A stretch of 64,000 nt of DNA, taken from Eubacteriaceae bacterium CHKCI004. GTDB taxonomy: Bacteria; Bacillota; Clostridia; Lachnospirales; Lachnospiraceae. Each line of letters opens with the position of its first letter. Within the stretch, counting starts at the first letter, position 1. The position numbers were made by a program, and so were the translations under genes. This document shows, piece by piece, positions 49,525-57,191 of the stretch. Location of the stretch: assembly GCA_900016875.1 (NCBI GenBank), contig FCNR01000045.1, positions 1 through 64,000 of the forward strand. Reading direction: 5' to 3'. The notes below the pieces were generated by a model. It saw only the letters and a list, made by a program, of their open reading frames with translations, searched no databases and was not told where the DNA came from.

Positions 49525-50007
49525 TTATGCCTCCTCCTTATTTAAAGATGCAATGAGCCCTCCGGCAGACAGAATTTTCTGCATATATTCCGGAAGCTTG
49601 GTGCAGGAAAATTCCTGACCGTCCACGGTGACTGTTCCGGCGGACAGGTCAAGCTCCGCCTCGCCGCCGTCCTCCACGTGGTCGTACAGATCTTTGCATA
49701 CAATAACCGGAAGCCCGATGTTGATGGCGTTCCGGAAGAAAATTCTTGCAAATGATTTGGCAACGACCGCCTTGATACCCAGGGCCTTCAGGACGCTCGG
49801 CGCCTGCTCTCTGGAAGAGCCGCAGCCGAAATTCTCTCCGGCCACGATCAGATCGCCCGGCTGAGCTTTCTCTGCGAAAGAAGGATCCAAAGATTCAAAT
49901 GTATACTGTTTCATGGCTTCAATATCCGGCAGAAGCAGATACTGGGAAGCGATAATCTGGTCGGTATCCACATCGTTGTGAAACTTCCAGACACGACTTT
50001 TACTCAT
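49525..50007 (-). CDS. Aconitase-family dehydratase, small subunit (LeuD-like), pair A
   Basis: The 160-residue subunit begins KSRVWKFHNDVDTDQIIASQYLLLPD and holds NFGCGSSREQAP. The specificity loop YLLL is hydrophobic. It is the first gene of the operon, so the order is small-large-small-large, the reverse of classical leuC-leuD. No leuA or leuB is in the window, so leucine synthesis is not the only reading; 2,3-dimethylmalate or citramalate-type dehydration is possible. Confidence 0.88.
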   Translation of the reverse strand: MSKSRVWKFHNDVDTDQIIASQYLLLPDIEAMKQYTFESLDPSFAEKAQPGDLIVAGENFGCGSSREQAPSVLKALGIKAVVAKSFARIFFRNAINIGLPVIVCKDLYDHVEDGGEAELDLSAGTVTVDGQEFSCTKLPEYMQKILSAGGLIASLNKEEA

Positions 50008-50144
50008 ACTGATACCTCCGTCTGTTGTGTTTTTTTATTCAGAATAATTCATAAAATGTCCTGCCATCTTGCGATGCAGGCGCTTTTTACTGTCTGATAA
50101 CTCGTATTATAGAATACTACAAAATAAATATGAAGTCCAGAATA
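50008..50144 (-). promoter_or_regulatory. Promoter and leader for the aconitase-family operon
   Basis: On the minus strand TTCATA (50129-50134), 17 bases and TATAAT (50106-50111) make a promoter. The leader of about 90 bases contains a hairpin with CCTGCATC and GATGGCAGG arms (about 50060-50081). It is too short for a T-box. Confidence 0.55.
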
Positions 50145-50618
50145 AATGGGGATTTATAGAGATGAAAAGGGATGATACACAGACGATGGCGTAAGGCCAC
50201 AGACAGGTTCGCCCGACTCGGCCCTCACTCGGCCTGACCTATAGAATATATTTTCCCAGGAAATACGACAGCCCTCGTTCACAGCTCGCGGTCGAAGTCT
50301 GTCTGTGTCCAAAACGTCATCTGTGTTGTGGAAAACCACTCTTTTCACCTCTATAAAAATCCTGTACCACGTTGCAAACCAGCAGATATTATCAATCATG
50401 GGGGATCAGGCTGCATATAAATGACCTGTTCTCGCATTGTCATTGAACAATCGCAATACAAGCAGGCAATCAGACTGAAGAGCACGCTACTCTGATACAG
50501 ATGCCGTCGAGATGGAACGGGAGTTTTGTCACAATCTTAGTGATGCCGCAAATCTCGTCTGCTCCTGCATCCTCAGATTCTATCGAAACCCGCAGTTCCA
50601 CCTCGACAAATCCCCATT
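50145..50618. repeat. MITE-like non-coding element, copy 1
   Basis: Terminal inverted repeats AATGGGGATTTAT (50145-50157) and ACAAATCCCCATT (50606-50618) match at 12 of 13 positions. The left part (about 50149-50372) is itself a long imperfect inverted repeat: GGATTTATAGAGATGAAAAG pairs with the region at about 50340-50372, and CCACAGACAG near 50197 with CTGTCTGTG near 50300. The right part shares segments with copy 2: AATCCTGTACC, ACCAGCAG, ACTCTGATACAGAT, GTGATGC and GACAAATCCC. No gene is credible inside. It lies between the aconitase-family operon and the alcohol dehydrogenase promoter. Confidence 0.65.
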
Positions 50619-50628
50619 AAAAAAAATA

Positions 50629-50657
50629 TTGACACTTTGTCAGAATAGTGCTACAGT
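50629..50657 (+). promoter_or_regulatory. Promoter of the iron alcohol dehydrogenase gene
   Basis: TTGACA (50629-50634), 17 bases and TACAGT (50652-50657). The -35 box is part of the first operator palindrome. The leader is about 130 bases. Confidence 0.7.
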
Positions 50658-50745
50658 ACATTTGCTGACATAGTGTCAGAACGGAACCGCAGTATATTTG
50701 TCATAGCAGGATAACGCTGCGGTGCAGGTTCGGACAATGTGTCGG
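50630..50745 (+). promoter_or_regulatory. Three TGACA-N3-TGTCA operators
   Basis: TGACA-CTT-TGTCA at 50630-50642, CTGACA-TAG-TGTCAG at 50665-50679 and the degenerate GGACA-ATG-TGTCGG at about 50732-50745. The first overlaps the -35 and the second the transcription start, as expected for repression. The TetR gene at 54007 is the likely binder. Confidence 0.7.
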
Positions 50746-50792
50746 AGAGACAGATTATACATTTGTATCAATGATTAAAGGAGGAACTTGAC

Positions 50793-51962
50793 ATGTTAGG
50801 AAACTTTTCATATTGTAACCCGACAAAGTTATATTTTGGCGATGAGTCTCTGGATTATCTGAACACGGAGCTGCCGAAGTATGGTAAAAATGTGGTGCTC
50901 ATCTACGGTGGAGGTTCCATTAAGAAAAACGGCATCTATGACGCCGTGGTAAAGATTTTAAAAGATAATGATAAAAATGTGGCGGAGATCGCCGGCGTTA
51001 TGCCGAACCCGACGGTGGATAAGCTTTATGAGGGCGTGGAGACTGCCCGCGGACATCAGGCAGATTTGCTTCTGGCGGTGGGCGGCGGTTCTGTCTGCGA
51101 TTATGCCAAGGCAGTTTCTGTATCCGTCAACTGTGACGAAGACCCGTGGGAGAAATATTACCTGCGCTTTGAAGAACCGGACTGCGAGACTCTTCCGGTG
51201 GGATGTGTGCTGACCATGGTAGGAACCGGTTCTGAGATGAACGCCGGAGCGGTCATCACCAATCCGAAGACAAAACAGAAGATCGGTCATGTATTTGCCG
51301 ATGAGAAGATCATGCCGAAGTTTGCCATCCTGAACCCGAAATACACGCTGACACTGCCGCATTATCAGATGGTAGCGGGAATCTATGATATCTTTAATCA
51401 TATCTGTGAACAGTATTTCTCCGGTGATGATGACAATACCAGCGACTATATCAGCGAAGGACTGATGCGCTCTGTTGTTCACGCAAGCCGCATCGCCAAT
51501 GAGAATCCGCAGGATTACGAGGCAAGAAGCAACCTTATGTGGGCGGCTACCTGGGCCCTCAACACTCTGGTTTCCCGCGGTAAATCCACCGACTGGATGG
51601 TGCACATGCTCGGACAGTCTGTGGGAGCCTACACCGACGCCACCCACGGCATGACGCTGGCTGCGGTTTCTCTGCCATATTATCGTTACATTCTGCCTTA
51701 TGGCGTGCAGAAGTTCAAAAGATTCGCTGTAAATGTATGGGATGTGAATCCGGAAGGAAAGACCGATGAGCAGGTGGCAAAAGAAGGTCTGACGGCCATG
51801 GAAAGCTGGATGAAAGAACTGGGGCTGGTGATGAATATTACCGAGCTGGGCGCCACAGAGGATATGATCGGAGGCATCGCCGACGGCACCCTGATCATGC
51901 CGGGTGGATATAAAGTTCTGAATCGTGAGGAAATTATAAATATTCTTAAAGAGAGCCTGTAG
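50793..51962 (+). CDS. Iron-containing alcohol dehydrogenase (butanol dehydrogenase-like)
   Basis: The 389-residue protein is a group III, metal-dependent NAD(P)H alcohol dehydrogenase of the BdhA/YqhD type, reducing aldehydes to alcohols. The coenzyme site is GGGSVCDYAKAVS (about 97-109), and the metal-binding His residues lie in IFNHICEQYFSG and in the ATHGMTLA region. The ribosome site is AAAGGAGGAACTTGAC. It starts an operon-like pair with a flavodoxin and sits behind TetR-type operators, suggesting induction by a reactive aldehyde, quinone or similar stress. Confidence 0.93.
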   Translation: MLGNFSYCNPTKLYFGDESLDYLNTELPKYGKNVVLIYGGGSIKKNGIYDAVVKILKDNDKNVAEIAGVMPNPTVDKLYEGVETARGHQADLLLAVGGGSVCDYAKAVSVSVNCDEDPWEKYYLRFEEPDCETLPVGCVLTMVGTGSEMNAGAVITNPKTKQKIGHVFADEKIMPKFAILNPKYTLTLPHYQMVAGIYDIFNHICEQYFSGDDDNTSDYISEGLMRSVVHASRIANENPQDYEARSNLMWAATWALNTLVSRGKSTDWMVHMLGQSVGAYTDATHGMTLAAVSLPYYRYILPYGVQKFKRFAVNVWDVNPEGKTDEQVAKEGLTAMESWMKELGLVMNITELGATEDMIGGIADGTLIMPGGYKVLNREEIINILKESL

Positions 51963-52010
51963 GATACAGGCGAAAGAATAAGACAAAATGATGGAAAAGG
52001 AGAGTGTATC

Positions 52011-52481
52011 ATGAGTCAAAAAGTATTAGTTGCATATTTTTCCGCCAGCGGCGCAACCGCCCGCGTGGCACAGGAGATGGCGCAGGCTCTGGGCGCAGAC
52101 CTCTATGAGATTCGTCCGGAACAGCCGTATTCCTCCGCAGATCTGAACTGGATGGACAAAAAGAGCCGCAGCACTTTGGAGATGAACGATCCGTCCTGCC
52201 GTCCTGCCATTGCAGAGCCGGTGCAGGACATGGCGCAGTACGATACTGTTTTTATCGGTTTCCCGATCTGGTGGTACGTGGAGCCACGCATTGTGGATAC
52301 CTTCCTCGAAAGCTATGATTTTGCCGGCAAGACAATGATACCTTTTGCAACCTCCGGCGGCAGCGATATCCGGAAGGCGGAGAAGAGCCTGAAGGAACAT
52401 TGCCCGGCTGCTTCCTGGAAGAAAGGACAGCTTTTAAACGGGTCCGGAGCGGCGGACTGGGCGCAGCGCGTGCTGAATTGA
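52011..52481 (+). CDS. Flavodoxin-like protein
   Basis: The 156-residue protein has the FMN phosphate loop YFSASGATARVA (about 9-20), the aromatic-loop WWYVEPR region and the ATSGGSDI segment typical of the short flavodoxins found with aldehyde/alcohol dehydrogenases. It would shuttle electrons or reduce quinones as a small FMN carrier. It begins 48 bases after the dehydrogenase, with AAAGGAGAGTGTATC as ribosome site, and a strong terminator follows. Confidence 0.9.
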   Translation: MSQKVLVAYFSASGATARVAQEMAQALGADLYEIRPEQPYSSADLNWMDKKSRSTLEMNDPSCRPAIAEPVQDMAQYDTVFIGFPIWWYVEPRIVDTFLESYDFAGKTMIPFATSGGSDIRKAEKSLKEHCPAASWKKGQLLNGSGAADWAQRVLN

Positions 52482-52499
52482 GAATGAGATAGATTTCAG

Positions 52500-52545
52500 G
52501 CGGCAGGGAATGAAGACAGAAATGCGTTTCCCTGCCGCTGTTTTT
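52500..52545 (+). terminator. Rho-independent terminator after the flavodoxin gene
   Basis: GCGGCAGGGAA (52500-52510) pairs exactly with TTCCCTGCCGC (52528-52538), followed by TGTTTTTG. Confidence 0.9.
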
Positions 52546-52734
52546 GTGGGAAGACTCGCGGGCAAGCTAATCTTGAAATAGGGCTACCGCAATCCCACTG
52601 TCTTTAGACAATGGGTTAGGGTAGCCAAAAGTGATGGCTTGTGCTAAACTTGCGTTATGGGAACGTGGAAATCAAACAGAAAGGATGCTCCGAAAATATA
52701 TAGAAAACCAGGGATAGAAAGGGGATGACAGTCA

Positions 52735-53838
52735 ATGCTGAAAGCATATAAATACAGGATATATCCGAATAGCGGACAGAGAACACAGATTGCAAAAACA
52801 TTTGGCTGTTGTCGTTTTGTTTATAACCGTACACTGGAATATCGGAAAGAACTATATGAGAAAGAAAAGAAATCCATGAGTAAAACCGACTGTAATAATT
52901 ACTGCAATAGGGAATTAAAGTCACAGTATGAATGGCTAAGGGAAGTCGATAAATTCGCCCTGACCAATGCAATTTATAACATGGACTCTGCCTATCAGAA
53001 ATTTTTCAGGGAACATGCGGGATATCCAAAATTCAGGAGTAAACATGACAGCCATAGATCCTATACAACAAATTATACAAATGGAAATATAGCGGTAGAT
53101 TTTGAGAATGGTAAGGTAAAACTGCCTAAATTAAAAGAGGTAAAAGCAAAGTTACACAGGGAATTCAGAGGACAGATCAAGTCGGCGACTGTCTCGCAGG
53201 CTCCCAGTGGAAAATATTATGTGTCCATACTTGTAGAAACGGAACATAAGGAACTGGCACATACAAAGGACAGCATAGGGATAGATCTGGGGATCAAGGA
53301 TCTATGCATTACTTCCGATGGGAAGAACTATGAGAATCCAAGGATCATAAGGAAATACGAAAGACAGCTGGCAAAGCTGCAAAGGCAGCTGTCCCATAAA
53401 GAAAAGGGAAGTAAAAACTATTATAAAACAAAGAAAAAGATAGCATTATGCCATGAGAAGATAAGAAATACCAGAAAAGATTATCTGCATAAGATTTCCC
53501 ATGAGATTATCAGCGAAAACCAAGTGATAGTCTCTGAGAATTTGCAGATAAAAAATATGGTAAAAGATCATCATCTGGCAAAAGGCATAAGTGATGTATC
53601 GTGGTACGAGCTGACGAGACAGTTAGAGTATAAGGCAAAATGGAATGGCAGGGAATATATCAAAATAGATACATTTTATGCCAGCAGTCAATTATGTTTC
53701 GTTTGCGGGTATCAGAATCCGGATATAAAAGATTTGTCAGTAAGAACATGGATATGTCCGCAATGTGGAGCGATACATGACAGAGATATAAATGCCGCTA
53801 AAAATATATTAGCAGAAGGATTAAGGCAGATAGCGTAA
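52735..53838 (+). CDS. tnpB: TnpB, RNA-guided nuclease of IS200/IS605 family
   Basis: The 367-residue protein is full-length and has all catalytic parts: RuvC Asp184 in GIDLGIKDL, Glu268 in VSENLQIKNM and Asp349/351 in HDRDINAAKN, plus the zinc finger CFVCG...CPQCG. The N-terminal YKYRIYPNSGQ and FVYNRTLEYR are the usual OrfB start. TnpB uses an RNA from the right end to cut the donor site and help retain the element. Transposition itself needs TnpA, which is absent here and may act in trans. The start has AAAGGGGATGACAGTCA ahead. Confidence 0.93.
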   Translation: MLKAYKYRIYPNSGQRTQIAKTFGCCRFVYNRTLEYRKELYEKEKKSMSKTDCNNYCNRELKSQYEWLREVDKFALTNAIYNMDSAYQKFFREHAGYPKFRSKHDSHRSYTTNYTNGNIAVDFENGKVKLPKLKEVKAKLHREFRGQIKSATVSQAPSGKYYVSILVETEHKELAHTKDSIGIDLGIKDLCITSDGKNYENPRIIRKYERQLAKLQRQLSHKEKGSKNYYKTKKKIALCHEKIRNTRKDYLHKISHEIISENQVIVSENLQIKNMVKDHHLAKGISDVSWYELTRQLEYKAKWNGREYIKIDTFYASSQLCFVCGYQNPDIKDLSVRTWICPQCGAIHDRDINAAKNILAEGLRQIA

Positions 53839-53947
53839 ACATATATAGGGCAGGGACTGCCCGAATTAACGCCTGTGGAGATAGTAGGTTACGAGGTCGA
53901 TGAAGCAGGAAGCCCAGTGGTTTTAGACAATGGGCAGTTCACTTGAC
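53790..53947 (+). ncRNA. Candidate omega/reRNA scaffold at the right end of the TnpB element
   Basis: By analogy with other TnpB systems, the scaffold RNA should run from the 3' part of tnpB to the right end, with the guide from the next ~20 bases (about 53948-53967). Visible stems are GGGCA/TGCCC (53848-53862) and the right-end hairpin (53911-53934). Expression is inferred, not seen. Confidence 0.6.
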
Positions 53948-54006
53948 AGGAGGAAGGGAAGTCCCTATAATAAATATCAGTAATGACCGGAAAAGAGGAA
54001 ATAGTT

Positions 54007-54645
54007 ATGCCAAAGGGTTCAGAAGAATTGACCAATGCAAGAAAAGAAGAGATTGTAAACGCCTGTGCGTCACTTTATGAGACTATGGGATTTAAAGATA
54101 TCACCATCAGGGATATCGGAGAGAAGACTTCTTTTACCCGTACCTCCATTTATAATTATTTTCAGACAAAAGAAGAGATTTTTCTGGCTCTTTTACAGCG
54201 CGAGCATGAAGCGTGGATTGCCGATCTGGAGGCGATTATTCATCAGAATGAATCTCTGACAGCCGTAGAGTTTGCCCATGAGCTTGCCGTCACGCTGGAG
54301 AGACGGGGTACGATGCTTAAGCTCATGTCCATGAACCTTTATGATATGGAAGGCAACAGCCGCCTGGAGAATCTGGTGTCCTTTAAAACAGTGTACGCAA
54401 AAGCCATGCGGACCATTACCTGCTGCCTGGAGAAGTTCTTCCCGCATATGAGCGTGAATGATATGCAGGAGTTCCTCTATGCATTTTTTCCATTTCTGTT
54501 CGGAATCTATCCTTATACTACGGCTACGGAGAAACAGAAACAGGCTATGGAGATTGCTCATGTGGACTATGCGCAGTATTCGGTATATGAGATTACGAAG
54601 TCTTTTGTCATGAAGATGCTCTTTTTCTTCGAGAAGCAGGGCTGA
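54007..54645 (+). CDS. TetR-family transcriptional regulator
   Basis: The 212-residue protein has an N-terminal TetR helix-turn-helix (about 14-60: IVNACASLYETMGFKDITIRDIGEKTSFTRTSIYNYF) and a helical C-terminal domain (about 70-212) of the kind that binds a small ligand and dimerises. ATG 54007 follows AGAGGAAATAGTT; an in-frame ATG at 53983 lacks one. It is now cut off from the dehydrogenase-flavodoxin pair by the TnpB element but is the most natural partner of the TGACA-N3-TGTCA operators there. Confidence 0.9.
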   Translation: MPKGSEELTNARKEEIVNACASLYETMGFKDITIRDIGEKTSFTRTSIYNYFQTKEEIFLALLQREHEAWIADLEAIIHQNESLTAVEFAHELAVTLERRGTMLKLMSMNLYDMEGNSRLENLVSFKTVYAKAMRTITCCLEKFFPHMSVNDMQEFLYAFFPFLFGIYPYTTATEKQKQAMEIAHVDYAQYSVYEITKSFVMKMLFFFEKQG

Positions 54646-54732
54646 TCCGGAAGAAGAGACAGTTCAGACGAAAAGATAATTGAGAATAATTAAAAAAAGA
54701 AAATGCTTCACAGCATTTTGCTTTCACATTAA

Positions 54733-54797
54733 AAGGAGATGTTCTTCCGTTAAGGAGATGTCCTCCCGTTGTTTAAGCGCAGCGGGAGGCTCTTTTT
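54733..54797 (+). terminator. Tandem 19-base duplication and terminator after the TetR gene
   Basis: Two adjacent 19-base copies (54733-54751 and 54752-54770; AAGGAGATGTTCTTCCGTT and a version with two T-to-C changes) lead into a hairpin CCTCCCGTTG/CAGCGGGAGG (54762-54789) followed by CTCTTTTTG. Confidence 0.8.
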
Positions 54798-54828
54798 GTT
54801 TCATAAGAAATTTTGCTGGAATTCCATA

Positions 54829-54857
54829 TTGACAACTGACCTGTGGTGTTATAAACT
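54829..54857 (+). promoter_or_regulatory. Promoter of GntR cassette 2
   Basis: TTGACA (54829-54834), 17 bases and TAAACT (54852-54857). Downstream GATACAGTATAAAAC and upstream ACTGACCTGT have half-sites like those of cassette 1, but no perfect palindrome. Confidence 0.6.
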
Positions 54858-54907
54858 GTACTTGTATATATGATACAGTATAAAACGGTGTGAGAGGTGA
54901 TGATATT

Positions 54908-55285
54908 TTGGAGATTGTCGTGAGCAATAAGAGCAGCAAGCCTTTATATGAACAGATTGCATCGCAGATAAAGGCGGCGATTATCAGCGGAGAACTAAAG
55001 GCGGGCGATTCGATTCCGTCTGTGCGTTCCCTGGCCAGATCTCTCCATATCAGTATATTGACCGTGCAGAAGGCCTATGCGGTCCTTCAGGAAGATGGAT
55101 TTATCGAGACGACTGCCGGAAAGGGCTGCTATGTATCGGCACAGAATCAGGATTTTTATCTGGAAGAACAGCAGAAAAGAATCGAGGAGAGGTTTGGGGA
55201 AGCGATTGAGATTGCCCGCGCCAGCGGGATTGCTCTTGATAAACTGATTGATTTGTTGACACTGATGTATCAGGAGGAGGAATAG
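54908..55285 (+). CDS. GntR-family (YtrA-type) regulator of cassette 2
   Basis: From TTG 54908 (AGGTGA seven bases upstream) the protein is 125 residues, the same as its paralog at 43759, and lines up along its whole length (PLYEQIASQIKAAIISGELKA, IPSVRSLARSLHISILTVQKAY, EDGFIETTAGKGCYVSAQN). A GTG at 54890 is an alternative but would extend the family-like start. The product likely represses its own cassette. The stop is immediately before the ATPase start. Confidence 0.87.
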   Translation: MEIVVSNKSSKPLYEQIASQIKAAIISGELKAGDSIPSVRSLARSLHISILTVQKAYAVLQEDGFIETTAGKGCYVSAQNQDFYLEEQQKRIEERFGEAIEIARASGIALDKLIDLLTLMYQEEE

Positions 55286-56149
55286 ATGACTGAAAACATT
55301 TTGGAAGTGAAGCATTTATCAAAAGATTACGGAGATTTTGTTCTTGACGATATCAGTTTTTCTCTGCCTCGGGGTGTGATCATGGGACTGATTGGGGAAA
55401 ACGGGGCCGGGAAGTCCACAACGATCAACTGCATATTAAACGAAACAGAAAAAAGTGCGGGAGAAATACGGATTTTTGGAAAGGATCACACGGCAGAAGA
55501 GATTGCCGTCAAAGACAAGATTGGAATTGTTTTTGACGAGAATCATTTTCCGGACATTTTCACGCCGGAGGAGATCGGTACATTTCTGTCCGGTATTTAT
55601 TCACGCTGGAACTGGAAGAGCTACCGGCAGTTTCTCGAACAGTTTGAGCTGCCGAAAAACAAGAAGATTAAAGATTTTTCAAAAGGAATGAAAGTAAAGC
55701 TTGCCTTTGCGGCTGCGCTCTCCCATGGAGCGGAACTGCTGATTCTCGACGAGGCGACCAGCGGCCTGGACCCGGTCATCCGGGATGACGTCCTTGATAT
55801 GCTCATGGATTTTGTGCAGGACGAGAGCCATTCGGTGCTGGTGTCCTCCCACATCATCAGCGATCTGGAGAAGGTGGCGGATTACATCACATTTCTTCAT
55901 AAAGGAAAGATGGTGTTCACCCATGAAAAGGATACGCTGATCGATGAATACGGTGTGCTGACCTGCGGGGCGGCAGTGTTTGACGCTCTGGACCGGTCGG
56001 AGATTATCGCATACCGCCGGAGCGAATATCAATATCAGGTGTTGGTGAAGAATCGGCAAAAGGCCGGGAGGCAGTATCCGGACGCTATCGTAGGCCCGGC
56101 TTCCATCGAGGAGATCATGCTGTTTTATGTAAAGGGGGAAATGCAGTGA
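55286..56149 (+). CDS. ABC transporter ATP-binding protein of GntR cassette 2
   Basis: The 287-residue ATPase has Walker A GENGAGKSTT, signature DFSKGMKVKL, Walker B LLILDEATSGLD and the H-loop SSHIISD, with a C-terminal extension like its paralog. Its substrate-coupling middle part (FPDIFTPEEIGTFLSGIYSRWNW) differs from cassette 1. It starts directly at the GntR stop and overlaps the permease start by four bases. Confidence 0.92.
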   Translation: MTENILEVKHLSKDYGDFVLDDISFSLPRGVIMGLIGENGAGKSTTINCILNETEKSAGEIRIFGKDHTAEEIAVKDKIGIVFDENHFPDIFTPEEIGTFLSGIYSRWNWKSYRQFLEQFELPKNKKIKDFSKGMKVKLAFAAALSHGAELLILDEATSGLDPVIRDDVLDMLMDFVQDESHSVLVSSHIISDLEKVADYITFLHKGKMVFTHEKDTLIDEYGVLTCGAAVFDALDRSEIIAYRRSEYQYQVLVKNRQKAGRQYPDAIVGPASIEEIMLFYVKGEMQ

Positions 56150-56790
56150 AGGGATTATTGATGAAAGATTTTCTGACCATAAAGAAAAAATACGGTATGT
56201 TCCGGGTGTGGATGGATCTGGGAATCGTTGTCATTCTCATGCTGATTCTCCGGGGAGCGGCAGCCCTGTACATCAGTCTGCTTCTGATTCCTCTGGAGGC
56301 GGCGTCTATGCTCATCACCGTTATCAACTGCGATGAACAGTGGAAATGGGGAAAATACGCGGTGGCACTGCCGGTATCAAAAAAACAGATCGTGGGAAGC
56401 CGGTATGCTTTTGCGGCAGCAGCGGCGGCCGCCGGTTTCTGCCTGGCGCTGCTGGTCAATACGGTGACGTATTTCTGTTTTCCGTCGTACCGGTTTGGAT
56501 TTTATCTGTTTTTATCTGCGGTTTCCTTCTGCGTTGTACTCCTGTTCCAATCCTTTATTCTGCCGTCCAATTATCTGCTGGGAGTCAACGCGGGTTTTGC
56601 CGTGATGTTCATTCTCATAATCATATTGATCGGATTGGGGCTCTGGTCGAGACTGACCGGAAATGCAGTCATGGGATTTGTAGTAAATCATTTTGATTTG
56701 AGTATGGTGGTAGGATTTGCAGGAGTTATTTTTTTATTTGCGGCGTCGTATGGGGTGTCGACGGTTTTCTTTGAGAGAAAATATGCATAA
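56146..56790 (+). CDS. ABC-2 type permease of GntR cassette 2
   Basis: The 214-residue, six-helix membrane protein starts at GTG 56146 (MKGLLMKDFLTIK), overlapping the ATPase stop. The start agrees with the paralog MKGLLIKDFKLMK at 42801. Loop KYAVALPVSKKQIVGSRYA matches the coupling loop of cassette 1. Both cassettes thus descend from one three-gene unit. Confidence 0.85.
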   Translation: MKGLLMKDFLTIKKKYGMFRVWMDLGIVVILMLILRGAAALYISLLLIPLEAASMLITVINCDEQWKWGKYAVALPVSKKQIVGSRYAFAAAAAAAGFCLALLVNTVTYFCFPSYRFGFYLFLSAVSFCVVLLFQSFILPSNYLLGVNAGFAVMFILIIILIGLGLWSRLTGNAVMGFVVNHFDLSMVVGFAGVIFLFAASYGVSTVFFERKYA

Positions 56791-56856
56791 CTTTCGTTGG
56801 ACGGACAGACGATTTTAGGGTATGATAAGATAATAAAGCAAAGGAAGGAATCAGTT

Positions 56857-57033
56857 ATGGATTTGCCAAAAGACCCGATGATGCTCTACAGTGTCGTCAA
56901 CACAAAACTGCGGGATTATTACAGCTCTCTGGAAGCTATGTGCGAGGACATGAACCTCTCGCAGCAGGAGCTGGAGGAAACGCTTCACGCAGCGGGATTT
57001 GAATATAATAAAGAGTTGAATAAGTTTATTTAG
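56857..57033 (+). CDS. DUF4250 family small protein
   Basis: The 58-residue protein (ATG 56857 after AAGGAAGGAATCAGTT) fits DUF4250, a short helical family found in Firmicutes: LPKDPMMLYSVVNTKLRD opening, a helix around YSSLEAMCEDMNLSQQELEETL, and GFEYNKELNKF at the end. No role is known. A longer frame upstream has no ribosome site. Confidence 0.8.
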   Translation: MDLPKDPMMLYSVVNTKLRDYYSSLEAMCEDMNLSQQELEETLHAAGFEYNKELNKFI

Positions 57034-57113
57034 CCGACGGATAAAGTGTGTGCATATTGTGGATGATAACAGTCTGCAATTATAAAAAATATACAAAAAA
57101 AGTCAAAAAATAG

Positions 57114-57169
57114 TTGATTCTCCCGGCATATTTTTTTATAATAAAGAAAATGTGAACATTTTGTGTTCA
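57114..57169 (+). promoter_or_regulatory. Promoter and 5' inverted repeat of the VWA protein gene
   Basis: TTGATT (57114-57119), 17 bases and TATAAT (57137-57142). Immediately downstream TGAACA-N5-TGTTCA (57153-57169) is a perfect inverted repeat at the expected transcript start, usable as an operator or 5' hairpin. Confidence 0.65.
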
Positions 57170-57191
57170 GGATTATGCGGGGAGGGATGGT

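Larger units (their letters stand above)
52578..53947 (+). mobile_element. TnpB-only IS200/IS605-type element
   Basis: The element carries an intact tnpB and no tnpA. The left end begins after TTGAA (52573-52577) and folds as GGCTACC...GGGTAGCC with inner CCCACTGTC/GACAATGGG (52581-52626). The right end has the matching subterminal hairpin GCCCAGTGG...CAATGGGC (53911-53934) followed by AGTTCACTTGAC. The shared CCCANTG-N-TTTAGACAATGGG hairpins at both ends are the hallmark of these single-strand transposons. The exact right cut is uncertain (53942 or 53947). It lies between the flavodoxin terminator and the TetR gene. Confidence 0.8.

Noticed and set aside
50008-50144. A T-box leader for the LeuD/LeuC-like operon
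   Set aside because: The leader is only about 90 bases and lacks the T-box core and a specifier stem.
50154-50399. An 81-codon minus-strand frame
   Set aside because: It falls inside the internal inverted repeat of the non-coding element and has no coding character.
52481-52735. A TnpA transposase beside tnpB
   Set aside because: Neither side of tnpB encodes a Y1 transposase; the left side is the end hairpin and the flavodoxin terminator.
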